Shown here in pieces: positions 22,727-31,588 of a stretch of 39,023 nucleotides of DNA; position 1 is the stretch's first letter, and each line of letters opens with the position of its first letter. The notes under the pieces are model-generated. The model searched no databases, was not told the DNA's origin, and saw only the letters and a list, made by a program, of their open reading frames with translations. The stretch is from Acidobacteriaceae bacterium (GTDB lineage: Bacteria > Acidobacteriota > Terriglobia > Terriglobales > Acidobacteriaceae): positions 1 to 39,023 of the forward strand of contig JASHPM010000527.1 of NCBI GenBank assembly GCA_030038115.1. Direction: 5' to 3'. The translations under genes and the position numbers were made by a program.

Positions 22727-25000
22727 ATGTCTCTCCGCCAGGGTTTGCGATCAGGCTCTGTGCAGGTGTGTCAATCTTCTGTGAAGAAGGTATCGGCCTC
22801 GATCCTTCTTTCTTTGCCGTTGGCCGCAATTCTGGCCGCATGCGGCGGTTCCTCGACGCCCACGCAAACAACCACACCAGTTTCTCCTCCCACTTCGGGA
22901 ACTGCGGATGAGCGCGCCGATGCTGTGCTGGCGCAGATGACCCAGGCGCAGAAACTGCAAATGGTGGCCGGGGGCGTGGCCAGCGATCCCAACCTCAATT
23001 ACGCTTTTCCACGCGGCGCGGGTGGATGGATTCCGGGGATCGCGCAGCTCAGCATTCCTGCGTTGTATTTCGCCGATGGCAGCGTGGGCGTGGCATACAG
23101 CGTGGGGCCAGCGACCGCGTTGCCGTCTTCGATTGCGAGCGCCGCGGGATGGGATACGAATGCGGCTGTGCAATACGGCACGGTGATCGGAACGGAGCTG
23201 AGCGACTACGGAATCAACGTTAACCTTGGCGGCAACACGAATCTGATTGGACGCGAGCCGCGCGACGGCCGGACCTTCGAGACCAAGGGCGAGGACCCGA
23301 TTCTGGCCGGGAAGATTGCAGCCGCTCATCTGGAAGGCGTGCAGGCGCAGCATGTGATCGCCGACATGAAGCACTACGCGTATAACGACCAGGAAACGGG
23401 GCGCACCACGGCGAACGCGATCATCGACGAGCGCGGTGGGCGCGAGAGCGATTTGCTGGCTTTCGAAATTGGAGTGAAAGACTCGAACGTGCAGTCGGTG
23501 ATGTGCTCCTACAATCTGACCGGCGGCACGTACAACTGCGAGAACTCGCATCTGCTCACCGACGTTCTGAAGAACGGCTGGGGTTTTTCCGGTTTCGTGA
23601 TGTCGGACTGGCTTGCGACCCACAGCACGGTGAATGCCGCCAATGCAGGCCTGGATCAGGAACAGCCGGACCAGGAATATTTCGGATCGCTGGGAACGGT
23701 GATTCAGGACGGACTGGTGCCGCAGTCGCGGCTCGATAACATGGTGCACCGCATCCTGCGCGCCATGTTTCAGGTTGGCCTCTTCGATTATCCGCAGACG
23801 ATTCAGCCGATTCCCGCGGCGGCCGATGCGGCCATCGCGCAGCAGGTGGAAGAGAATGGCGCGGTGCTGCTGAAGAATGCCAACGGGCAGCTTCCGCTGA
23901 ACGCCGGAGTGCAGTCCATTGCCGTCATTGGATCGCATGCCGACGTGGCCGTCCTGTCTGGCGGAGGTTCCGCGCAGGTGCAACCCGTCGGCGGACCGGC
24001 GCTGCCCAGCGTCTATCCGTGTCCGCCGTGCTGGTCGCAGGTAGTGTGGGATCCGTCGTCGCCGCTGAAGGCGATCCAGGCAATGGCGCCGGGAGCGAAT
24101 GTGCAGTTTGCGGATGGGAGCAACCCGACGGCCGCGGCGTCGCTGGCCGCGTCGTCACAAGTGGCGATCGTCTTTGTGAGCCAGTGGGAGAGCGAAGGGA
24201 TGGATCTGCCCAGCCTCAATCTCACCGACCTCACGGATGCCACGCCCATCGATCAGGATGCGCTGGTGAGCGCAGTGGCGGCGGCCAATCCTCATACGAT
24301 TGTCGTGATCGAGAGCGGCGGAGCGGTGGTGATGCCGTGGCTCGGCCAGGTGAGCGCCGTGCTGGAAGCGTGGTACCCAGGGCAGAACGGGGGGCCGGCG
24401 ATCGCCGATCTGCTCTTTGGGAAGGCAAATCCCTCAGGCAAGCTGCCGATCACATTTCCGGCGAGCGTCGCGCAGCTGCCGCGGCCGACGATTCCGACGC
24501 CACCGGACAGCACCACACCCTTTGCGGTGAATTATTTCGAGGGCTTCAATGTGGGATACAAATGGTATGACTCGCAGGGTCTGACGCCGCTTTTCCCGTT
24601 CGGGTTCGGGCTGTCGTATACGACGTTTTCGCTGACGAATCCAGCGTTGGTGAACAATCTGTCCTCCACGAGCGACCCCAATATTCAGGTGACGGTTACG
24701 GTTGCAAATACGGGTGCTGTTGCCGGCGCCGAAGTCGCCCAGGTTTATCTGGGATTGCCTGCCAGCACCGATGAGCCTCCGCATCGCCTGGTGGGATGGC
24801 AAAAGGTTATGCTGCAACCCGGCGCTTCGCAGGCGATCACCATTGAAGTGGATGAGAATGACTCATCGCACCCGTTGTCGTACTGGGACGAAACGTCGGG
24901 CGCGTGGACGCTGGCGCCGGGTCAGTACACCGTGTATCTCGGCGATTCATCGAGCGCGGCGAGTCTGACTACTGTGGGTACGTTTACGGTCGGGTCCTGA
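22727..25000 (+). CDS. Glycoside hydrolase family 3 lipoprotein (beta-glucosidase-like)
   Basis: Exported enzyme that removes beta-linked terminal sugars. The N-terminus carries a signal ending LAAILAAC with lipobox Cys39, so it is a lipoprotein; a Thr/Pro-rich linker follows. The GH3 N-terminal domain includes DGINV-type YGINVNLGGNTNLIGREPRD, KHYAYNDQETGR, and nucleophile GFVMSDW (Asp294). The C-terminal alpha/beta sandwich contains IVFVSQWESEGMDLPSLNL, and a fibronectin-III-like domain (GAVAGAEVAQVYLGLP) closes it. Start ATG has GGGAGG about 5 nt upstream. Specificity could be beta-glucoside, xyloside or other. Convergent with rhaT, 24 bp apart. Confidence 0.93.
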   Translation: MSLRQGLRSGSVQVCQSSVKKVSASILLSLPLAAILAACGGSSTPTQTTTPVSPPTSGTADERADAVLAQMTQAQKLQMVAGGVASDPNLNYAFPRGAGGWIPGIAQLSIPALYFADGSVGVAYSVGPATALPSSIASAAGWDTNAAVQYGTVIGTELSDYGINVNLGGNTNLIGREPRDGRTFETKGEDPILAGKIAAAHLEGVQAQHVIADMKHYAYNDQETGRTTANAIIDERGGRESDLLAFEIGVKDSNVQSVMCSYNLTGGTYNCENSHLLTDVLKNGWGFSGFVMSDWLATHSTVNAANAGLDQEQPDQEYFGSLGTVIQDGLVPQSRLDNMVHRILRAMFQVGLFDYPQTIQPIPAAADAAIAQQVEENGAVLLKNANGQLPLNAGVQSIAVIGSHADVAVLSGGGSAQVQPVGGPALPSVYPCPPCWSQVVWDPSSPLKAIQAMAPGANVQFADGSNPTAAASLAASSQVAIVFVSQWESEGMDLPSLNLTDLTDATPIDQDALVSAVAAANPHTIVVIESGGAVVMPWLGQVSAVLEAWYPGQNGGPAIADLLFGKANPSGKLPITFPASVAQLPRPTIPTPPDSTTPFAVNYFEGFNVGYKWYDSQGLTPLFPFGFGLSYTTFSLTNPALVNNLSSTSDPNIQVTVTVANTGAVAGAEVAQVYLGLPASTDEPPHRLVGWQKVMLQPGASQAITIEVDENDSSHPLSYWDETSGAWTLAPGQYTVYLGDSSSAASLTTVGTFTVGS

Positions 25001-25024
25001 TGTCACGGACGGGTGCGGCGATCC

Positions 25025-26059
25025 TCAGGAGGCCATGCCCAGCCCCACAAGATTTGCCGCGGCGATGATGACGAGCATCCCTGTCCACAGCAGGCGCACG
25101 GGCCGGCCACTCGCGCCACGCCACTCACCCAGAGCGAGCCCGACGATCCCGCCGAAGAGGACGTAGCCGCTCATGTGCAGCATCCAGTTGACGAAGCTCA
25201 GGTGCACGGGAATATTTGCCGCGCCCCAGGCGTAGAAGAAGAACTGGAGATACCACATGATTCCGCCCGAGGCCGCCATGCAGCTATTCAGCAACAGAGT
25301 CGGTTTCGTCTGCGACCAGTCGCGGCGCAGGGAGATGTCTTTGCGGTACGCGAGGCGTGTGAAGCAGTAGCCGAAATTCACGAGCGCTCCGCCGCCCATG
25401 ATGATGACGTAGCTGGGCAACGCCGCGTAGAGCGGTTTGACGCCGGCCTGCTGCGCGGCTGCGGCGATGGGCCGCGCGGCGTCGATGGCGAAGGACATGC
25501 CCGACGAGAAAATGCCGCACATAATGGCGAGCAGGAGACCTTTGCTGAGATTGAACTCCTCGGTTCGCACGCCGAGACGCTGCTCTTTCTGGTGGCCGGC
25601 CCAGGAGACAATCGCGATGCCGACAAGAGCCAGCAGAATGCCGGACATGGTGAAGAGGCCGCTGCGGCTGGTGAACAGATACACGAGCTGTCCATGCATG
25701 ATCGGCGGAACCAGGGTGCCGACCACCAGCGTGACGCCGATGGCCACGCCGATGCCGAGTGACATGCCGAGATAGCGCATGGTAAGGCCGTAGTTCACAT
25801 TGCCAATGCCCCACATGCAGCCGAAAAGGAAAGTTTTGGCCAGAACGCCGGTGGCGATGCCCCCGTAAAACCCATGAAAATCCGGAAGCAGAACGAGGCT
25901 GACGATGAACGGCAGCAAAACCCAGGAGAAGACGCCAGCCACAGCCCAGGTCGTTTCCCACGACCATTTCTTCACCTTTTCGATGGGCGCGTAAAAGGAC
26001 GCAGCGGAGGCGGCGCCGATCATGTGCCATCCGATTCCACCAAGAATGGCAGACGACAT
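25025..26059 (-). CDS. rhaT: L-rhamnose/proton symporter RhaT
   Basis: Inner-membrane permease with about ten transmembrane helices, 344 residues. The RhaT family is recognised from [20 protein letters not shown] at the N-terminus, [38 protein letters not shown] and [13 protein letters not shown]. It would import L-rhamnose with protons. ATG 26059 has AAGGA about 9 nt upstream and lies 19 nt after the rhaB stop. Last gene of the rhaI-rhaEW-rhaB-rhaT operon. Confidence 0.95.
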   Translation of the reverse strand: MSSAILGGIGWHMIGAASAASFYAPIEKVKKWSWETTWAVAGVFSWVLLPFIVSLVLLPDFHGFYGGIATGVLAKTFLFGCMWGIGNVNYGLTMRYLGMSLGIGVAIGVTLVVGTLVPPIMHGQLVYLFTSRSGLFTMSGILLALVGIAIVSWAGHQKEQRLGVRTEEFNLSKGLLLAIMCGIFSSGMSFAIDAARPIAAAAQQAGVKPLYAALPSYVIIMGGGALVNFGYCFTRLAYRKDISLRRDWSQTKPTLLLNSCMAASGGIMWYLQFFFYAWGAANIPVHLSFVNWMLHMSGYVLFGGIVGLALGEWRGASGRPVRLLWTGMLVIIAAANLVGLGMAS

Positions 26060-26078
26060 GCCAATTCCTTTCCGTGAC

Positions 26079-27524
26079 CTAAACGATCTGCACTGCGGCG
26101 AGCGTGGAGACTTTGTCAGCGATCGACTGGGGCTGAAGCGAGCCTGAGGGCTGCTCGATCCGCGCCCATTGTAGGGCGAAATTGCCGAGCGTGGAGCTTT
26201 CGACGGAGCAGCGCATCACCGGCAGACCCGTGGACTCGGCTGTTAACGCATTGAGGTATTTGTTCTGGCTGCCACCGCCGACCACGCAGATGTGGTGCGG
26301 CCGATACGCCGTCATCTGCTCGATCTCGTCGAATAACGTGCCGTAGCGATTCGCCAGGCTGCGAAAGATGAGGTTGGCGTAGTGGGGAGCGGCGTCGCAA
26401 CCGCCGGGCAACGGCGCAAATCCGTGCTGCCTGCGCTGTGCGTTTATGCGCGCCGGCATATCGCCAGGGGGCGGCAGAGCCGGGTCGTCCAGGTCCAGCA
26501 TGTGATCAGGCGCGGGCAGCCGCTGCGCTTCCTCGATCAGGTCCGCGAGGCTCCATCGTCGATCCCGATCCCAGGTGTTCATGCATTGCCGCAGCAGCCA
26601 CATGCCGGCGATGCCGCGATGAAACAGGATGCCGCCACCGGCAGCGCCGAGGTTAGTGAATCCGCGAGCAAAGGCTTCGTGGGTGCGCAGGCTTTTTGCC
26701 AGGGGCACGCCGACCAGGGACCACGTGCCGGAACTGATGTAGGCCCAGTTTCCGGGGCGCTCGGGAATGCCGGCGATGGCCGAAGCCGTATCGTGACAGG
26801 CCGGCGCGATGAGCTGCGTTGCCGCGAGAGCCGGCAGGCAGCGCAGATCGTCGCGTAGTGGCCCAAGTGACGTTCCAGGTGAGACCAGTTTCGGAGCCGC
26901 CGCGATGTCCAGACCCAGAGTCCTGAAGACCTCGCTCGACCACTGGCGGGTTTCGGCATCGATCAGTCCGGTGTGCGTGGCGTTGGTGTATTCCGCGACG
27001 CGCGTAGCGCCGAGCCAGTGCAGGATGTACTCCGGCAGGTTCACCCACGGCGCGGAGTCGGCGATGCCGCTGCGCCGATCCGCCCAGAGCTGATAAATCG
27101 TATTGATCGGCTGAATCTGCACGCCGGTGAGAGCATAAAGCTCCTCCGCGGGAAGGATGGCGTGCACTTCTTCCATCGCGGCCTGGGTGCGCTCGTCGCG
27201 ATAGCAGAATGGAAGCCCGAGGGCTTGACCGGAAGCGTCGAGGCGCACATAATCGACGGCCCAACCGGTCACGCCGATGCCGGCGATGCCATCGGGAGCG
27301 AGGTCCGCACAGGCGCGAAGACCGTGCACCAGTTCATTGCAAATGCGATCGAGATTCCAGCGGAGCCCGGCGGGCCCATGATCCTGGGGGCCGTTTGCGA
27401 AACGGTGAATCATGGAGATCTGTGGAGCAGGTTCGGACCAGCGCAACAAAGAAACCCGGCAGCTCTCCGCGCCGAGGTCAATCGCGACGAGCGTTGGTTT
27501 CTCCGGGTCGGAGCCACTGCTCAC
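26079..27524 (-). CDS. rhaB: Rhamnulokinase (FGGY family)
   Basis: Phosphorylates L-rhamnulose to rhamnulose-1-phosphate with ATP. FGGY kinase features are [18 protein letters not shown] (N-terminal phosphate loop), [41 protein letters not shown] and C-terminal [16 protein letters not shown]. Length (481) fits RhaB. The start is GTG 27524, overlapping the TGA of the aldolase gene by four bases (GTGA). Neighbours confirm the sugar. Confidence 0.94.
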   Translation of the reverse strand: MSSGSDPEKPTLVAIDLGAESCRVSLLRWSEPAPQISMIHRFANGPQDHGPAGLRWNLDRICNELVHGLRACADLAPDGIAGIGVTGWAVDYVRLDASGQALGLPFCYRDERTQAAMEEVHAILPAEELYALTGVQIQPINTIYQLWADRRSGIADSAPWVNLPEYILHWLGATRVAEYTNATHTGLIDAETRQWSSEVFRTLGLDIAAAPKLVSPGTSLGPLRDDLRCLPALAATQLIAPACHDTASAIAGIPERPGNWAYISSGTWSLVGVPLAKSLRTHEAFARGFTNLGAAGGGILFHRGIAGMWLLRQCMNTWDRDRRWSLADLIEEAQRLPAPDHMLDLDDPALPPPGDMPARINAQRRQHGFAPLPGGCDAAPHYANLIFRSLANRYGTLFDEIEQMTAYRPHHICVVGGGSQNKYLNALTAESTGLPVMRCSVESSTLGNFALQWARIEQPSGSLQPQSIADKVSTLAAVQIV

Positions 27525-29728
27525 CGCAGGAATGCCTCGGGCAGGCCACCGTCGACGGGAATCAGATGCCCTGTGGTGCAGCGCGTGTGCGGCCCAGCGA
27601 GGAAGAGGATGGCGCGGGCGCAGTCATCCGGTTCGATGGGCTGATGGGTGAGCGTGCGGTTCGCGTAGTAGCTCGCCAGCTGATCGCGCAGCTGGTCGTC
27701 GGTTGCCGATGCGTCGAAGGCGATCCCGTACTTCGTCAGCGACGCGATCACACGGTCGCGGGGAAACATGGTCGAGCCTTTCACAACCGTCGCGGGACTG
27801 ATGCCGTTAACACGCACGTGAGGAGCGAGCGAAACGGCCAGCTCCCGCACCAGATGGCTCAGCGCGGCCTTACTCACGTCGTAAGCTTCGCTGCCGCGCT
27901 TGGGAACCACCGCGTTGGCCGAACTGGTGAGAACCACACTTCCGTCCAGATTTTCGGCGGCGAACAGCTTTGCGGCTTCTTCCGCGAGCAGATAATTGGC
28001 GGTCACGTTGAGGTCGAGGGTCGTCGACCACATGGCATCGCCGATGGCTCCCTGGGGCGAGGAAGGAAAGATTGCCGCAGTGTTGATGAAAATGTCGAGT
28101 CCGCCAAAATGTGCGACCGTATCCCGCATAGCCGCCGCAATCGAGGCGCGATCGCGAATGTCGACAGCCGTGGCCGCGATGGCTTCTTTCCCGGCGCTTG
28201 CGCGCGCCTCCCGCGCCACGGATTCGGCGCCCGCCAGATCGCGGTCGGCGATCATCACATGGGCTCCGCGCTCCGCAGCCAGCAGAGCGGTCGCGCGTCC
28301 AATGCCGCTCGCTCCCCCAACGATCAGTGCGATCCTGCGGCTGAGTTCCTTCTCCGGCGGCTGGCGGCGAATCTTCGCGTCCTCGAGCAGCCAGTACTCG
28401 ATGCGAAACGCCTCCGCGGCGGGCAGCGCCACATAGTTGGTGTAAACCTCGAAGGCTTCGCAAGGCGCGGCGGCTCCAGCCTGCGGCACCGCGGTCACCG
28501 GCGTTTTTCCCGCCAGAGCGCTGGCTCCCTCCATCACGTGAATGGCGTTGGTGTAGAACTCGCCGACGACACGCGACTCGGTCCTGCTCTTGCCAAAGGA
28601 GAACATGCCGATGCCGGGGATGAGTACCACGGTCGGGTTTGGATCGCGCATGGCCGGAGAAGACGGCTCCCTGTGCTTCTGATAGTAGGCAGCGTATTCA
28701 GCACGATAAGTTTCGAGGGATGCCTCGACTTTCTGCTGAAGAGTCGCGGTATCGTCCGCGGCTCGAGCCGGAACAAACAGCGGCCGAATCTTGGTGCGAA
28801 TAAAGTGATCGGGGCAGCTGGTGCCGAGATGCGCGAGAGCCGCGCCATCCTTCGCGTTGACGAAGCGCAGCACATCCGCGGAATCTGTCCAGCTTCCAAT
28901 GAAGCGCTTCTGCTGCGAAACGCGTCCACGGACAAAAGGCAGCAGTTCCAGCGCAATGTTTTTGCGGTCTTCGCGCGGCTGCAGGGCCTGGCCACCGAAG
29001 ATACTCGAGCCCTTACGCTCCACGTGCTCCTGAACGAACTGCCCGAGATGATCGATCATGGTGAGGGTGTTCAGGTAGCATTCGCGCTGTGTTTCTCCCC
29101 ACGTGAAGAGGCCGTGGCCACCCAGCAGGATTCCATCACAGCGCGGATTCTCGCGTACGGCGCGGCGCATCATCATGGCCAGCTCAAAGCCCGGACGCTG
29201 CCACGGCACCCAGACGAGAGAGTGCTCGAAGGCGCGGTTGAACTCCTCCATCTTCTCCCTGCCGTTGCCGGCCGCGGCCATGGCGATAGCCCAGTCCGGG
29301 TGCAGATGATCCACGTGACGAAACGGCAAGAAGCCATGCAGCGGGGTGTCGATGGAGGCGACCGTGGGGTTCACGCCAAACGTGCATAGCGGATACAGGT
29401 CAACGACGGCGTCTTCCTGGGCTACGCCCCTATATTGAGACTCGATCGCCAGCAGCTTGTCGAGGTAGAGCGTGGCAAAGCCGGCGCGCTTGATGCTGCC
29501 CAGATCGCCGCCGCTGCCCTTTACCCACAGCACCTCGGTGGCCTGCCCGGTGAGCGGATCCGGCTGCACGACCTTGGAACTAGTGTTGCCGCCTCCGAAA
29601 TTGGTGATACGCAGGTCGGCTCCAAACAAATTGGAGCGATACCGCAGCAACTCGGGCTCGTCGAGTGTCGCGGCTGCTTTCTCATCCCACAAATCCTGCA
29701 GATAGCGCAGCGCCGTTAGCGTCTTCAT
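27521..29728 (-). CDS. rhaEW: Bifunctional rhamnulose-1-phosphate aldolase / lactaldehyde dehydrogenase
   Basis: The N-terminal half is a class II aldolase that splits rhamnulose-1-phosphate into DHAP and L-lactaldehyde: zinc ligand segments HVDHLH (138-143) and LGGHGLFTWG. The C-terminal half is a short-chain dehydrogenase: GGASGIGRAT (about 470), DRDLAG for the cofactor ribose, and catalytic YDVSK (Tyr about 614, Lys about 618). It would oxidise lactaldehyde to lactate. Length 735. This fusion replaces the separate RhaD and AldA of E. coli. ATG 29728 has GGGA/GGTGA-rich sequence upstream; ATG 29749 would add seven residues. Coupled to rhaB by GTGA overlap. Confidence 0.93.
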   Translation of the reverse strand: MKTLTALRYLQDLWDEKAAATLDEPELLRYRSNLFGADLRITNFGGGNTSSKVVQPDPLTGQATEVLWVKGSGGDLGSIKRAGFATLYLDKLLAIESQYRGVAQEDAVVDLYPLCTFGVNPTVASIDTPLHGFLPFRHVDHLHPDWAIAMAAAGNGREKMEEFNRAFEHSLVWVPWQRPGFELAMMMRRAVRENPRCDGILLGGHGLFTWGETQRECYLNTLTMIDHLGQFVQEHVERKGSSIFGGQALQPREDRKNIALELLPFVRGRVSQQKRFIGSWTDSADVLRFVNAKDGAALAHLGTSCPDHFIRTKIRPLFVPARAADDTATLQQKVEASLETYRAEYAAYYQKHREPSSPAMRDPNPTVVLIPGIGMFSFGKSRTESRVVGEFYTNAIHVMEGASALAGKTPVTAVPQAGAAAPCEAFEVYTNYVALPAAEAFRIEYWLLEDAKIRRQPPEKELSRRIALIVGGASGIGRATALLAAERGAHVMIADRDLAGAESVAREARASAGKEAIAATAVDIRDRASIAAAMRDTVAHFGGLDIFINTAAIFPSSPQGAIGDAMWSTTLDLNVTANYLLAEEAAKLFAAENLDGSVVLTSSANAVVPKRGSEAYDVSKAALSHLVRELAVSLAPHVRVNGISPATVVKGSTMFPRDRVIASLTKYGIAFDASATDDQLRDQLASYYANRTLTHQPIEPDDCARAILFLAGPHTRCTTGHLIPVDGGLPEAFLR

Positions 29729-29797
29729 CGATTCACCGTCCCAAATCATGGCATAGCGAGTATCAATAGGGCGACAGTTTCAGAATATTGCATCCGC

Positions 29798-29882
29798 GAT
29801 CCGGATCACTCCCATTCGCGTTGGGAATCGAATCATCGGGCGGCTGCGACTTGTTTCAATCCGGAAACCCGTGATGCGACTT
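29798..29882. promoter_or_regulatory. Repeat-rich spacer between rhaI and rhaEW
   Basis: The 161-bp spacer has a perfect palindrome GATCCGGATC (29798-29807), a direct repeat TGCGACTT (29845-29852 and 29875-29882, 30 bp apart), and GTTTC-AATCCG-GAAAC between the repeat copies. It is the only sizeable gap in the rha operon. It may hold an internal promoter, operator or mRNA processing structure. No clear -10/-35 pair was found. Confidence 0.35.
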
Positions 29883-29889
29883 TGAAACC

Positions 29890-31068
29890 TCAGGCGTAGG
29901 TGGCCACCGAGCGCGCATTCCGCTCCCGGCGCTCGCTCCGGATGCGCTCCACATAGCCGCTGGAGCGCAAAGCAGCGAGTGGGTCCTGCGGAAGCCCCCG
30001 GGAGGCCCGCCAGGCCTGCACCAGGGGCCGCACGTCGAACCAGAACGCATCCCGCAGGCACTCCTCTGCTTCCACCAGGCGGCATTCGTCCTGCAGGGTC
30101 GCCAAACGTTTGCGGTCAACCAGCGCGGCTTTCGCAAAAATCTCCTGTGCCGTGCAGACGGTCTGCACCATGGCTTCCACCTTGCCCTTCAGATTGTGGC
30201 TCTGGTCAATCATGAAGGCCGTACTGGCCATGGCGGAGTTGTCGGAAAGGATTTCGTGAAAAATTCGGAAGATCTGATATGGATCGATGGAGCCCAGGGT
30301 CAGGTCATCGTCGGCATAGCGGCGATCATTGAAGTGAAATCCGCCCAGCATTCTCTCCCGCAGCAGCCACGCGACGATCTGCTCGATATTCTGGCCCTGA
30401 TAATGGTGGCCGGTGTCCACCAGCACGCAGGCTTTGGGTCCCGCCTGCCGCGCCATCAGCAGGGACATGCCCCAGTCCGCAAGGTCAGTATGGTAAAACG
30501 CCGGCTCGAAGGGCTTGTACTCCACCAGCAGGCGCTGATCGTCAGCCAGCTTGCTGTGCACCTCGGCGAGCGCCTCGGCCATCCATTCGATGCGGCGTCG
30601 AATGCTCTGCGTGCCGGGGTAATTGGAACCGTCGGCCAGCCACAGCGACACGTCGCGCGAACGCAGCAACTTCGCGATTGCCACTGACTCCAGCACATGC
30701 TCGATTGCCACTCTGCGCACTGCGGGATCGGGATTGCAGATCGATCCAAATTTGTAGGCCCGATTCTCGAAGAGATTGGGATTGATCGAACCGGCGCGGA
30801 TACCATGCTGCGTTTCCAGGTCCTGAATTTTCTGCGTGTCGCGAAGTCCCCCAGGCAAATCCCAGGCAACGTGCAGGGCGAGGGTCGGTGCGGCGCCCGT
30901 TAATGCGTGGACCTGCGCCGCGTCGGCAAACTTCTCCTCGATGGTGGCCGCAGCCTCGGGCTGCAGGAACTTGCCGAAGCGCGTTCCGGTATTGGCGAAT
31001 CCCCAGGAGGGCAGCTCAATCCGCAGCGAATTCAGCGCCAGATCGACCTGGTTTTGGTGCGCGCTCAA
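29890..31068 (-). CDS. rhaI: L-rhamnose isomerase, RhaI (Pseudomonas) type
   Basis: Converts L-rhamnose to L-rhamnulose with divalent metals; TIM barrel, 392 residues. Family signs are ELPSWGFANTGTRFGKFLQP, LALHVAWDLPGGL, SINPNLFENRAYKFGSICNP, metal-site VEYKPFEPAFYHTD, VLVDTGHHYQGQN and GGFHFNDRRYADDDL. It belongs to the P. stutzeri-type RhaI and not E. coli RhaA. The only start in frame after an upstream TAG is TTG 31068, with GGGGAG about 9 nt before it. First gene of the operon, divergent from rhaM. Confidence 0.93.
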   Translation of the reverse strand: MSAHQNQVDLALNSLRIELPSWGFANTGTRFGKFLQPEAAATIEEKFADAAQVHALTGAAPTLALHVAWDLPGGLRDTQKIQDLETQHGIRAGSINPNLFENRAYKFGSICNPDPAVRRVAIEHVLESVAIAKLLRSRDVSLWLADGSNYPGTQSIRRRIEWMAEALAEVHSKLADDQRLLVEYKPFEPAFYHTDLADWGMSLLMARQAGPKACVLVDTGHHYQGQNIEQIVAWLLRERMLGGFHFNDRRYADDDLTLGSIDPYQIFRIFHEILSDNSAMASTAFMIDQSHNLKGKVEAMVQTVCTAQEIFAKAALVDRKRLATLQDECRLVEAEECLRDAFWFDVRPLVQAWRASRGLPQDPLAALRSSGYVERIRSERRERNARSVATYA

Positions 31069-31122
31069 CGCCGAATTCTCCCCATTAAAAAAAGCTCCCA
31101 GCTAGAATTTCGAGGAAGTGCC

Positions 31123-31152
31123 ATCCTACTGCCCGGAAAATGGACGCGTCAA
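31123..31152 (-). promoter_or_regulatory. Candidate promoter of the rha operon
   Basis: On the minus strand, -35 TTGACG (31147-31152) and -10 TAGGAT (31123-31128) are 18 bp apart, five and four matches to consensus. The leader to TTG 31068 would be about 50 nt. It contains a small AGCT-GGG-AGCT hairpin followed by seven T residues (about 31086-31103), which might act as a weak attenuator. Confidence 0.4.
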
Positions 31153-31227
31153 AGGAGAATTGCGTGATTGTCGAAGCGTATCTCGCCGGGGCCGGGATGG
31201 CGGGAAGAAGGCGAGGAGTTATCAAAC

Positions 31228-31548
31228 ATGACGCGTGTGTGCTTTCTGCTGAAAGTCCGCGCTGAGAGGATCGAGGAGTACAAGCGCCGTCACCACCAGG
31301 TCTGGCCGGAGATGCTGGATGCACTGCGGGCGGCCGGCTGGCATAACTACTCGCTCTTCCTGCGTCCCGACGGTCTTCTTGTCGGCTACCTGGAGACGCC
31401 GAACTTCGAGCAGGCGCGCGCCCGCATGAAGGAGCATCCGGTGAATGCGCGATGGCAGGCGGAGATGGCGCCATTCTTCGAGTCGCTGGAACAGGGAGCC
31501 GCTGACGCAAGCATGGCGCCGCTCGAAGAAGTGTTTCATCTCGACTGA
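31228..31548 (+). CDS. rhaM: L-rhamnose mutarotase
   Basis: Small dimeric alpha/beta-barrel enzyme (106 residues) that interconverts rhamnose anomers so the isomerase gets its preferred form. RhaM family sequence is clear: RVCFLLKVRAERIEEYKRRH, QVWPEMLDALRAAGWHNYSL, HPVNARWQAEMAPFF and EEVFHLD at the C-terminus. ATG 31228 matches the family N-terminus and has AGGAG about 10 nt upstream; in-frame TTG 31168 would add 20 unrelated residues. Divergent from rhaI, so the two may share control. Confidence 0.93.
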   Translation: MTRVCFLLKVRAERIEEYKRRHHQVWPEMLDALRAAGWHNYSLFLRPDGLLVGYLETPNFEQARARMKEHPVNARWQAEMAPFFESLEQGAADASMAPLEEVFHLD

Positions 31549-31588
31549 TGCCTGGCGCAGCCCATTCCTCGTTCGAGTATCCGAGTGT

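Noticed and set aside
25001-25024. Bidirectional terminator between GH3 and rhaT
   Set aside because: The 24-bp gap has no stem followed by a T-run.
27209-29389. Plus-strand open frame of 726 codons
   Set aside because: Antisense to rhaB and rhaEW, which have full catalytic motifs.
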